Source: Bacteriovoracaceae bacterium UBA4573 (GTDB taxonomy: Bacteria > Bdellovibrionota > UBA1018 > UBA923). Taken from it: a stretch of DNA of 18,814 nt. The stretch is taken from the NCBI GenBank assembly GCA_002387735.1, contig DGKJ01000031.1, forward strand, positions 1 to 18,814, in the 5' to 3' direction. The notes under the pieces are model-generated. The model ran no database searches. It saw only the letters and a list, made by a program, of their open reading frames with translations, and was not told the DNA's origin. Every line of letters begins with the position of its first letter. The stretch's first letter is position 1. Of the stretch, positions 1-7,186 are shown one piece after another. Both the position numbers and the translations under genes were made by a program.

Positions 1-1
1 A

Positions 2-988
2 TTTCGCATTGAGGGACGAATGGTACGTATAAAAATGGAGAGCCTTGGACCACAGGAAACAAAAGAACTTTGTTACAGTGTATTAACCGACTCTCAAAAA
101 GCCGAGTTTGAAAGAGACTGTGAATTAGATTTTTCTTTCGGTGTCAAAGACATCGCGCGATTTCGGGGCAACATATTTTTACAAAAAGGCGCGGTCGCCG
201 GGGTGTTTCGACGAATACCGATTCAAATTCCCACATTCGAACAGCTGGGATTGCCGATAATACTCAAAGACATACTAAAGCGTCCAAACGGATTGGTATT
301 AGTCACGGGTCCGACAGGCAGCGGAAAAAGTACCACTTTGGCCGCGATGCTCGACCTCCTTAATCAAACCGAGTCTGGGCACTTAATAACTATAGAAGAT
401 CCAATCGAATTTATTCACCCGCATAAATCTTGTATCGTAAATCAACGAGAAGTCGGAACCGACACTAAAACTTTCAAAGATGCGTTGAAACGGGTTTTGC
501 GCCAAGACCCTGACTTCGTTTTAGTTGGTGAGTTACGCGATATCGAAACAATCGAAATGGCCCTTACTGCTGCAGAAACTGGTCACTTGGTGTTCGGTAC
601 GCTTCACACCAACAATGCGGTACAGACTATTTATCGTATAGTGAACGTATTTACGCCGCACCAACAACCGCAAGTTAGGCAGCTACTGGCATTTGTACTT
701 CAAGGCATTGTGTCCCAGCAGTTGATTCCAAAGTCGAATGGGACTGGTCGCGTGCTTTCAATGGAAACCATGTTTCCCAACAGTGCGATTCGCAATCTTA
801 TTCGAGAAGATAAGTTACACCAAATCTATTCGACCATGCAGGCCGGTCAAAATGAGTCGGGCATGATGACCATGAACCAATCGCTAGTGAGGCTGGTGCA
901 GCAAGGTGCTCTAACTAAAGAACATGCCATTGAACTTAGCCAGTTCCCGGAAGAGCTCGCCAAAATGCTAGGTATGGTGAGGGTGTAG
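2..988 (+). CDS. pilT: PilT, type IV pilus retraction ATPase (5' partial)
   Basis: Cytoplasmic hexameric ATPase that powers pilus retraction, giving twitching motility. The reading frame is open to the left edge. The residues before the ATG at 20 (FRIEG) align with the conserved R-I/V-D/N-G segment of PilT, so that ATG is internal and roughly 30 N-terminal residues are missing. Numbered from that Met: Walker A GPTGSGKST at 97-105, Walker B region with GELRD at 170-174, His box TAAETGHLVFGTLHT at about 183-197, and the PilT-specific AIRNLIRE motif at 256-263. The last motif separates PilT from the assembly ATPase PilB, as does the lack of a long PilB N-terminal domain and zinc motif. The stop codon directly abuts the pilC start. 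A PilU-type paralogue is possible, but the AIRNLIRE motif and the position before pilC favour PilT. Confidence 0.93.
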   Translation, partial: FRIEGRMVRIKMESLGPQETKELCYSVLTDSQKAEFERDCELDFSFGVKDIARFRGNIFLQKGAVAGVFRRIPIQIPTFEQLGLPIILKDILKRPNGLVLVTGPTGSGKSTTLAAMLDLLNQTESGHLITIEDPIEFIHPHKSCIVNQREVGTDTKTFKDALKRVLRQDPDFVLVGELRDIETIEMALTAAETGHLVFGTLHTNNAVQTIYRIVNVFTPHQQPQVRQLLAFVLQGIVSQQLIPKSNGTGRVLSMETMFPNSAIRNLIREDKLHQIYSTMQAGQNESGMMTMNQSLVRLVQQGALTKEHAIELSQFPEELAKMLGMVRV

Positions 989-2197
989 ATGCCTCAGTTT
1001 ACTTACGTCGCAGTAAACAAAGAAGGGCAAAAAATAAAAGGGACAGTGGATTCTCCTAATGAAGGGGAAGTGCGCATAATGCTTAGGTCCCAACAACTAC
1101 GCCCAATCCGAATTTCGAAAGCATCAGCTTTAGAATTTGATCTCGCAAAAATTGGTGGCTTTGGGGGAAAGGTCAAACGAGCGGACGTACTCTTATTTAC
1201 CCGACAATTATCAGTGCTTCTGTCTGCAGGTATACCGTTGGTTCAAGGATTGGACATAATTTCGGGACAAGCCAGTAATAATGAATTGAAACAAATTTTG
1301 GGAGCACTGCGAGAAAAAATATCTGGTGGTTCATTTCTCTGGCAAGCAATGGGAGCCTATAAAGACACTTTTCCAGATATATTTATAAACATGGTAAAGG
1401 CTGGGGAGTCTTCTGGTAGTCTCGATACAATTTTAAAACGACTTATCAAATACCTTGACGACGCAGAAAAACTGAAAAAATTAGTAAAAGGAGCGATGGT
1501 TTACCCCATTGTTGTGACAGCAGTAGGTTTTATTGTTTTGATAGTAATGATGATATTTGTAATTCCAAAATTCGAAGAACTTTTAAAATCACAGAATCAA
1601 GAATTGCCAGGTGTCACTAAATTCGTTATCGACGCAAGCCATTTTTTTCAAAAAAATCTTCTCTTTATTGTTGGTGGTGGAGTCGCTGTTTTTTATTTTT
1701 TTAGAAGTTATTTAAAAACAGAAGAAGGAAAAAAATTTTTTGATCTAATCGTATTAAAAGCTCCTCTGTTTGGAGAGCTGGTACTTAAAGTATCGGTAGC
1801 AAGATTTGCAAGAACCATGCAGACTCTTTTGGCGAGTGGCATAAATTTATTAGATGCGATCGATATATGTAGAACGGCTGTAGGAAATTCGACCGTAGAA
1901 GAAAATTTAGTTAAAGTCAGAGCGGAAGTCGAGAATGGCAAAACGCTGTCGTCAGTTATGGGCCGACTGCCAATATTTCCAAGCATGGTTGTGCAAATGG
2001 TTACCGTCGGTGAAGGCACAGGTAACATGGATAAAATGCTTGAGCGCGTTGCAGACTATTACGAAGAGGACGTAGAAAATTTAGTTTCCGGTATGACTAA
2101 AATGATTGAACCACTGATTCTCGTGTTCCTCGGGGGCATGGTTGGGGGAATGTTGATCGCGATGTATCTGCCAATCTTTACAATGGCGGGCAATTAA
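989..2197 (+). CDS. pilC: PilC, inner-membrane platform protein
   Basis: Polytopic inner-membrane protein that forms the platform on which the PilB and PilT ATPases act. At 402 residues it is close to the usual family length of about 405. It begins with a short cytoplasmic segment typical of PilC/GspF (about 1-60). Two GspF (T2SSF) domains follow at about 65-190 and 270-395, each with the conserved pattern of FTRQLSVLLSAGIPL / FARTMQTLLASGINL and a KAGE or VGEGTG motif. Hydrophobic segments lie near 168-192, 222-240 and 375-397. The ATG directly follows the pilT stop, so the two are probably translationally coupled. The middle of the gene (about 1640-1745) is unusually rich in A and T homopolymers, but the frame is intact. 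Confidence 0.94.
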   Translation: MPQFTYVAVNKEGQKIKGTVDSPNEGEVRIMLRSQQLRPIRISKASALEFDLAKIGGFGGKVKRADVLLFTRQLSVLLSAGIPLVQGLDIISGQASNNELKQILGALREKISGGSFLWQAMGAYKDTFPDIFINMVKAGESSGSLDTILKRLIKYLDDAEKLKKLVKGAMVYPIVVTAVGFIVLIVMMIFVIPKFEELLKSQNQELPGVTKFVIDASHFFQKNLLFIVGGGVAVFYFFRSYLKTEEGKKFFDLIVLKAPLFGELVLKVSVARFARTMQTLLASGINLLDAIDICRTAVGNSTVEENLVKVRAEVENGKTLSSVMGRLPIFPSMVVQMVTVGEGTGNMDKMLERVADYYEEDVENLVSGMTKMIEPLILVFLGGMVGGMLIAMYLPIFTMAGN

Positions 2198-3774
2198 TGA
2201 GGGCATACCGTGTTTACGCCGAATATCTGCAGCACGGCGTACCGAATTTGCCCCAACCGCAATTGACGGCCGATAAAGACATTCGCCTGTACATGTTTCT
2301 CAGGCTCTTGATGCTTTTCTCAGTTTTGACTACTCTGATTTGGTTGCAAATTATCGGCGTTATCGAAAGAAATGTTCTAAATCGCAGTTACATTCTAATT
2401 GGGGCTACCTTTGCCCTAACTAGCGCATTAATTCTTTTCTATGAAAAAGCTGCGAAATTTCGCTATTTTTTGACTAGCCAGATACTTTACGACGTGTTTT
2501 TTACCACCGCATTGATTTTCTATTCAAATCCATTCGAAAGTATTTACACCGTTTTTTATATGTTTAATGTGATATTTGCTGCGATCTTATTTCGTGGTCG
2601 AGGCGCGATTGTAACTGCGATCTTATGCAGCGCGCTTTACGCTCTACTTAATAGCGTGGCCCCCCAGGTAAATAGTTCGGAAAAAGTGTATTCGGTATTG
2701 ACCGTAGTAACTGCTTTATTAGCCGTCTCAATGTTATCCAGCAGATTATTTGATGAATTAAAAATGTCTCAGCAAAAAATTGGTCGGCTTGAGGCTCTTA
2801 ACGACGAGATTATCGATTCCCTCGATAGCGGATTGATCGCTGTTGACCGGCACGAAAAAATTGAAAGAATTAACCGAACCGCCGCACAGCTCTTCGAAAT
2901 GCAATCGGTGGATTCGGCCTATGGCAAACACCTCACTTCGATATTTCCAATTCTTTCTACGAACGATCCAAATCACATTACCGAATTTCAAATTAATGAA
3001 CGGCAGCGACGCGTGGTGATATCTAAGGTGGAGCTTCCGGAGTCCCATAAAATGTACCTAATTCGTGATCTTACTGATGTTCTCGAACTTGAAGAAAAGT
3101 TACGGCGACAAGAGCGTTTAGCGGCAGTTGGGCAACTCGCAGCGGGTATTGCTCATGAAGTACGTAACCCGGTAGCTTCAATTTCAGGAGCAGCGCAATT
3201 ACTTTCAAATACCAAAGATTCCGAGATTTCAAGCGAAGAGCGAGTGCGGCTGATCGAGCTTATCATTCGCGAAGGCGACAGAATCGATCGATTGATTGTT
3301 CAACTTTTACGGTTCGCAAAACCAAGCGAACATCCGCGCGAACGATTTCGACTGGATGAAATTATTGAAAGTGCACGCGAAGCCATATTAGCGCGAACCG
3401 ATTTGGTGCAAGATTCCAAAATCACTGTGTCGGGCGAGACAAAAATTGAAATCATAGGGTATCGCGATCAATGGTATGAAGTCATTACAAACTTACTTAC
3501 TAATGCACTGCAGGCCGGTGCAAAAAAAATAGAGATTATTGCGAAGTCTCAGCACAAAAGTGCTGAAGTGGTGATTAGCGACGACGGCAAGGGCATCGAC
3601 TCGAAAGTAAGATCTCGAATTTTTGACCCATTTTTTACAACAAAAGCACAGGGCACGGGGCTGGGGCTCGCTCACGTACATAGAGTCGTGCGGGAACACG
3701 ATGGTCAAATAGACGTCGAAAGCCAATTAGGTCGCGGAACCCGAATGAAAATAAGAGTGCCGTTAGCGGCCTAA
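2197..3774 (+). CDS. pilS: PilS, membrane sensor histidine kinase
   Basis: Two-component sensor kinase expected to phosphorylate PilR and so control pilin transcription. Residues 1-190 hold an N-terminal region with about six hydrophobic segments (from about 33 to 180) and no large periplasmic loop, as in Pseudomonas PilS. A PAS-like segment (about 200-295, including DSGLIAVDRHEKIERIN) follows. The HisKA domain carries the H box AAGIAHEVRNP with phospho-acceptor His320. The HATPase domain has an N box (N432, N436), G1 DDGKG at 462-466, an F box around FDPFF, and G2 GTGLGL at 486-491. The start codon overlaps the pilC stop by one base (TAATG). The gene immediately precedes pilR, the usual partner arrangement. 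Confidence 0.93.
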   Translation: MRAYRVYAEYLQHGVPNLPQPQLTADKDIRLYMFLRLLMLFSVLTTLIWLQIIGVIERNVLNRSYILIGATFALTSALILFYEKAAKFRYFLTSQILYDVFFTTALIFYSNPFESIYTVFYMFNVIFAAILFRGRGAIVTAILCSALYALLNSVAPQVNSSEKVYSVLTVVTALLAVSMLSSRLFDELKMSQQKIGRLEALNDEIIDSLDSGLIAVDRHEKIERINRTAAQLFEMQSVDSAYGKHLTSIFPILSTNDPNHITEFQINERQRRVVISKVELPESHKMYLIRDLTDVLELEEKLRRQERLAAVGQLAAGIAHEVRNPVASISGAAQLLSNTKDSEISSEERVRLIELIIREGDRIDRLIVQLLRFAKPSEHPRERFRLDEIIESAREAILARTDLVQDSKITVSGETKIEIIGYRDQWYEVITNLLTNALQAGAKKIEIIAKSQHKSAEVVISDDGKGIDSKVRSRIFDPFFTTKAQGTGLGLAHVHRVVREHDGQIDVESQLGRGTRMKIRVPLAA

Positions 3775-3789
3775 AGAAAGTTTGTAAAT

Positions 3790-5361
3790 ATGGCAACTGA
3801 AAGCAAGGCGATTTTAATCATCGAAGATGAAGCGAGTATGGTTGAAATGCTCGAAATGGCCCTAAAAAAATGGGGCTACCGCGTGCGTGTTGCGCGTAAT
3901 CTTCACGATGGTTTAGCCGCCGTGGAACGGGGTCGCGTGGATTTAGTGTTGAGTGATATAAAGCTTCCTGACGGGTCGGGAATCGATATATTAGGCAGAG
4001 TGAATACCCTGCCCGAGCGTCCGCCGGTGATCTTTATGACCGCTTTCGGAAGCGCGGAATCGGCCGTGCAGGCAATGAAGTTGGGTGCCACGAATTACAT
4101 CTCGAAGCCGTTTAAGTTAGAGGCTCTTAGGGAGTTGTTGCAGGAATCGCTAAAAAAACACCATGAAGTTGGCGATACTGGAGCCACGGGTAGTGTGGTC
4201 AACAAGATTGAAGAACCACTGACCGCAACCTCTGGTGCGAAACGCGGGGAGTTTTCAAGGTCGAATATTATCGGGCAATCAAAAGCACTAAGGGAGTTGT
4301 TTCAACTCGTAGACCGAGTCGCTAAAACGAAAACAAATATATTAGTTACCGGCGAAAGTGGTACCGGCAAAGAACTGGTGGCGCGAGCGATTCATGCGGG
4401 TGGGCCGCTGAAAAACACTCCATTTGTGGCAGTCAATTGCGGTGCCATACCGGAAACCTTAATAGAAAGTGAGCTCTTTGGGCATAAAAGGGGTTCGTTT
4501 ACTGGAGCGGTCGCAGACAAAGAAGGTTTATTTCAAGTCGCCAACGGTGGCACGATTTTTCTAGATGAAGTTGGTGAATTGCCAATGTCTATGCAAGTAA
4601 AGCTCCTACGAGTGTTGCAGGACCGCACGCTGCGCCCAGTGGGCGGCACCGAAGACATTAAAGTAGACGTTAGAGTCATTAGCGCAACGAACCGAGACCT
4701 CGAACAAGAAATAGCCCGCGGGAAGTTTCGGGAAGATCTATATTATCGATTGAATGTGATTCATATTAAATCGCCGCCACTTCGTTCGAGAAAAGAAGAT
4801 ATTCCGCTTTTAGTAGATTTTTTCATAAAAAAATTCGGTCTGTCGATTGGCAAAACGATTAAAACAATTTCTGCTGCAGCTATGAATGCGTTAATGCATT
4901 ACGATTTCCCCGGCAATGTGCGTGAATTGGAAAACGTAATTGAACGCGCTTCGGCGCTAGAGGGTAGCAGTGAAATTACTGTCGAAAGCCTTCCGGTGGC
5001 TATCGCGAAATTTGCGAATTTAGCCGCAGCCCCATTGCCCGATAAAACAGAAAGCGAGATTGATGAGGATAATTCAGGTTCAGTGCAAAGTGTTTCGGGT
5101 GCTGATCCGGCTAATGCGCGAACTGACCTTGAACAATATTTTTCGAAGACTGCGATTCGCGAAGCAGTCCGAGTGGCCCTTACACGCGGCGGCGTGAATC
5201 TCGAGCAGGTTGTTGGGGAGATTGAACAAGAGTTTATTTCCCGAGCACTCGAAATGAGTGGTGGAGTTAAAAAGAAAGCAGCGGAATTATTAGGTGTTAC
5301 CTTTCGAAGCATGCGCTATCGCATTCAGAAGTACGGAATTAAAGATCTCGAAAACGATTAG
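3790..5361 (+). CDS. pilR: PilR, sigma54-dependent response regulator
   Basis: NtrC-class transcriptional activator, the expected partner of PilS and activator of pilA. The receiver domain (about 1-120) has acidic residues E12 and D13, phospho-acceptor D56 in LVLSDIKLPDG, T84 and K106. The AAA+ domain (about 158-400) has Walker A GESGTGKE at 188-195, Walker B TIFLDE at 255-260, and the sigma54-contacting loop as GSFTGA at 235-240, a conservative variant of GAFTGA. The Fis-type helix-turn-helix (about 480-517) contains KKKAAELLGVTFRSMRYRI. The linker between AAA+ and HTH is long and acidic (about 405-478), which makes the protein 523 residues against about 445 for Pseudomonas PilR. It starts 15 bases after pilS. 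A sigma54 promoter for pilA lies 1.7 kb downstream, which supports the assignment. Confidence 0.93.
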   Translation: MATESKAILIIEDEASMVEMLEMALKKWGYRVRVARNLHDGLAAVERGRVDLVLSDIKLPDGSGIDILGRVNTLPERPPVIFMTAFGSAESAVQAMKLGATNYISKPFKLEALRELLQESLKKHHEVGDTGATGSVVNKIEEPLTATSGAKRGEFSRSNIIGQSKALRELFQLVDRVAKTKTNILVTGESGTGKELVARAIHAGGPLKNTPFVAVNCGAIPETLIESELFGHKRGSFTGAVADKEGLFQVANGGTIFLDEVGELPMSMQVKLLRVLQDRTLRPVGGTEDIKVDVRVISATNRDLEQEIARGKFREDLYYRLNVIHIKSPPLRSRKEDIPLLVDFFIKKFGLSIGKTIKTISAAAMNALMHYDFPGNVRELENVIERASALEGSSEITVESLPVAIAKFANLAAAPLPDKTESEIDEDNSGSVQSVSGADPANARTDLEQYFSKTAIREAVRVALTRGGVNLEQVVGEIEQEFISRALEMSGGVKKKAAELLGVTFRSMRYRIQKYGIKDLEND

Positions 5362-5455
5362 GTACCATTTTTTAAGAAATGGGCCTTGCAGTCATAACCA
5401 AATAACCCCAAACTGGAATCGGTGACCGTCCTTGAAATGCCGCCTTGGGGGCCAT

Positions 5456-6343
5456 GTGAATAAAATCAAATCAACAAGTTCATTAGTGGTAGCGCTCTTG
5501 TTTCTAGTCGGTTTGTTTTTTCTGCAAAATCAAACACGGAGTTTAATTACCGGTGGCGCGGCGATTGTTCCACTTCCCAGTCAATACCTTGGAACATCGA
5601 TTAGACCAGAGGTGATAAGAAGATTTTTGGGAATAAGAATACTGGCGGCAGACTTAGTGTGGATAGACACGCTACTAAAAGCCGATATACAGCACGAAGG
5701 AAAACCGTACACAGACGTCTATCGGTCTTTTAAAACGATTTTCGAACTTGATCCAGACAATCTGTTGGGATTACACGTAGCTGGTATTTATTTGTCGGTA
5801 ATTAAAGACGATTCAAAGGGGGCTGTTGCTATTCTCAGCTCTGGAATAGAAACAATTGAAAAACACCGCAAGTTAAATGCACTTTGGAAGAACGCTTGGG
5901 GTATACCATTCCTTTTAGGATTTACGTTAATGTTCGAAGAACATGAGTTTTTGGAGGGAGCAAAATGGGTGCGGCTTGCCGCACGTGAAGAGAACGCACC
6001 GAAGTACGTACGTGGGCTCGCAAATGTAATTAAGGACAATAGGGGTGTGTATGAGTCCGCAGGTAGAATTCTGTCGGATTTGCTGGAAAAAACCCAACGT
6101 GAGGATGAAAAAGATAAAATTAGGAAAAAACTAGAAAAAATATTTCTTCAGTCCGAGCTCAGCGAATTAAATCAGCGGTTTGATTTTTTTCTTGGAAGAA
6201 TTGAATCTAAAGCTCCAAAGAAAATAGTCCTCCGACAATTTTTGAGAGAAAATGGGATCAGCGCAACTGCGATGTTTGGGAATAATAAATGTAGCTTGAC
6301 GCTTGATTCTAACGATCGGATTGCATGTTTAGAAAAAAAGTAG
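5456..6343 (+). CDS. Membrane-anchored TPR-like protein in the T4P cluster
   Basis: Function unknown. The GTG at 5456 follows a GGGGG stretch at 5447-5451 and gives 295 residues. A TTG at 5432 behind GGTGA would add eight residues and cannot be excluded. A short basic N-terminus and one hydrophobic segment (about 6-24) suggest a single-pass anchor with the rest in the periplasm. The remainder is helical and TPR-like: an ILAADLVWI motif near 58-66, a FELDPDNLLGLHVAGIYL segment, and an IPFLLGFTL segment before paired helices. This pattern recalls TPR proteins that I have seen beside pil genes in other deltaproteobacteria, but I cannot name the family. It lies between pilR and the inverted pilA, where Myxococcus has pilG further along, so a PilG-like role is a guess. 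The C-terminal part (about 195-230) is charged and may form a coiled coil. Codon use looks like that of its neighbours. Confidence 0.75.
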   Translation: MNKIKSTSSLVVALLFLVGLFFLQNQTRSLITGGAAIVPLPSQYLGTSIRPEVIRRFLGIRILAADLVWIDTLLKADIQHEGKPYTDVYRSFKTIFELDPDNLLGLHVAGIYLSVIKDDSKGAVAILSSGIETIEKHRKLNALWKNAWGIPFLLGFTLMFEEHEFLEGAKWVRLAAREENAPKYVRGLANVIKDNRGVYESAGRILSDLLEKTQREDEKDKIRKKLEKIFLQSELSELNQRFDFFLGRIESKAPKKIVLRQFLRENGISATAMFGNNKCSLTLDSNDRIACLEKK

Positions 6344-6372
6344 GAGTTGGGTAAAATGAACTACCCAACTCC
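6333..6372 (-). terminator. Intrinsic terminator of pilA
   Basis: A perfect 11-bp inverted repeat, GGAGTTGGGTA at 6343-6353 and TACCCAACTCC at 6362-6372, encloses an 8-base loop. Read on the minus strand, the stem is followed after three bases by seven T (the A run at 6333-6339), which is a classical rho-independent terminator 36 bases beyond the pilA stop. On the plus strand the stem follows the stop of the upstream gene directly but is followed only by a weak T-rich stretch. It may therefore work better for pilA than for the converging gene, or in both directions. The stem overlaps the last base of the stop codon of the convergent gene. Confidence 0.88.
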
Positions 6373-6408
6373 CAGGTTTGGTTACTAACAATGACCAGTT
6401 AGGTTCTG

Positions 6409-7035
6409 CTATAGGCCAGGTGTAGGGTTAGATAGGATCTTGTTCTGATCCATTCTCCAAATATCACGGACCGCTACGTTAGTTGTGCTTATTACGCCGT
6501 GAGCTTCTATTTGAAACGCCGCAGTCGACAACACTGCCGCTGCTGATGCGGGCATTTGTCCCGTTGCCGCGATGGCAATGCCGGTATTAGCTTGTCGGTT
6601 TGCAGTAAAAAGGGTCTGACCGTTCGCTACGGTTCTAGCATCACCAATGGTGCATGCTGCTATTGGTCCTGCACCATCTACGTTGGCGCAGGTAGTAGCA
6701 GCAAATCCCGGTCTAACGCAGATGTTCGCTCCCGAAGCGCCGTCGCTGAAACCAATCGTGTAGAACATGTCAGAGTTTGGAAAACCGTCGATGTCGAAGC
6801 CAGCATCTCTGAGACAAGCTGTAAATGTTTGGTACTCGTTACGAAAAGAAGACAGCGCTGTATAAGCAGATCCAAGATTTATCTTGGCTTCTGATTGGCG
6901 CGACTTCGCAACATATCGTTGATAATTTGGAATCGCGATCGACGCTAACACACCGATAATCGCAACTACGATCATTAATTCCACAAGCGTAAAACCCGCT
7001 TGTTTGGACTTCTCTTTTAACGTTCTACTAAGCAT
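6409..7035 (-). CDS. pilA: PilA, major type IVa pilin precursor
   Basis: Structural subunit of the pilus, inserted in the inner membrane and processed by PilD. The start at 7035 is set by the AAGGGG ribosome-binding site at 7043-7048 and gives a 14-residue basic leader ending in Gly14, followed by F-T-L-V-E. Phe15 would be the methylated residue +1 and Glu19 is the conserved Glu5. A hydrophobic helix runs to IAIPNYQRY, with Pro22, Tyr24 and Tyr27 of the mature protein. The precursor is 208 residues (194 mature). The globular domain has four cysteines (74, 106, 116, 128), enough for two disulfides, and is rich in Ala, Gly and Thr. It is the only minus-strand gene of the window, between a divergent sigma54 promoter and its own terminator. 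An upstream in-frame ATG at 7143 lies before the promoter and is not a credible start. Confidence 0.94.
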   Translation of the reverse strand: MLSRTLKEKSKQAGFTLVELMIVVAIIGVLASIAIPNYQRYVAKSRQSEAKINLGSAYTALSSFRNEYQTFTACLRDAGFDIDGFPNSDMFYTIGFSDGASGANICVRPGFAATTCANVDGAGPIAACTIGDARTVANGQTLFTANRQANTGIAIAATGQMPASAAAVLSTAAFQIEAHGVISTTNVAVRDIWRMDQNKILSNPTPGL

Positions 7036-7042
7036 ATTAATG

Positions 7043-7048
7043 CCCCTT
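7043..7048 (-). promoter_or_regulatory. pilA ribosome-binding site
   Basis: AAGGGG on the minus strand, seven bases before the ATG at 7035. It fixes the translational start at the short prepilin leader, not at the ATG 108 bases further upstream in the same frame. Confidence 0.85.
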
Positions 7049-7076
7049 TCCCTTTTATCTAACTGCATGGTGATAG

Positions 7077-7092
7077 TGCAACGGCAGAGCCA
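7077..7092 (-). promoter_or_regulatory. Sigma54 (-24/-12) promoter of pilA
   Basis: The minus strand reads TGGCTCTGCCGTTGCA. It matches the sigma54 consensus TGGCAC-N5-TTGCA at the -24 GG (7091-7090) and the whole -12 TTGCA element (GC at 7079-7078), with the required 10-base spacing between GG and GC. Transcription would start near 7066, giving a 31-base leader that contains the pilA ribosome-binding site. The nearby pilS and pilR genes encode the matching activator system, so PilR is the probable activator. The position, spacing and context agree. Only the middle of the -24 box (CTCT in place of CACG) departs from consensus. Confidence 0.85.
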
Positions 7093-7144
7093 GTTTCTAA
7101 GCCCTCGAAAATACTTGAGAATGCCCAAAATTGTTCCTGCCAAA

Positions 7145-7155
7145 TATTGTCAATA
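7145..7155. promoter_or_regulatory. Palindrome in the pilA-pilH divergent region, candidate regulator site
   Basis: TATTGtCAATA is a perfect 11-base palindrome about 79-89 bases upstream of the predicted pilA start point, within the range where PilR-type activators bind. A second TTGTCA on the plus strand at 7163-7168 lies 16 bases after the first (7147-7152). The first copy is also the -35 element proposed for pilH. Binding of PilR here is inference; no consensus for this organism is known to me. Confidence 0.4.
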
Positions 7156-7175
7156 CCGGTTTTTGTCATTATGAT
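7147..7175 (+). promoter_or_regulatory. Sigma70-type promoter of the pilH operon
   Basis: TTGTCA (7147-7152), a 17-base spacer, then TATGAT (7170-7175). Each hexamer differs from consensus at one base. The expected start point, around 7182, is only about five bases before the pilH ATG at 7187, so the message would be almost leaderless. This agrees with the lack of a visible Shine-Dalgarno sequence before pilH. Confidence 0.6.
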
Positions 7176-7186
7176 TGTAGCGGCAT

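Noticed and set aside
4899..5312. 137-codon minus-strand frame within pilR
   Set aside because: It is antisense to the conserved AAA+ and HTH region; the composition is that of a shadow frame.
5365..5382. CCATTT/AAATGG hairpin after pilR as terminator
   Set aside because: The stem is AT-rich and only six base pairs, and no T run follows it.
6556..6894. 112-codon open frame on the plus strand across pilA
   Set aside because: It is antisense to the well-supported pilA, has no ribosome-binding site and its translation is Ser/Arg/Cys-rich with no recognisable domain.
7120..7140. TGGCAGG on the minus strand near 7130-7140 as a second sigma54 promoter for pilA
   Set aside because: The next GC is five bases too far away for the fixed -24/-12 spacing.
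7036..7143. 36-codon upstream extension of pilA to the ATG at 7143
   Set aside because: It would place the pilin leader behind 50 residues and start upstream of the sigma54 promoter. The ATG at 7035 has a ribosome-binding site and gives a standard prepilin leader.
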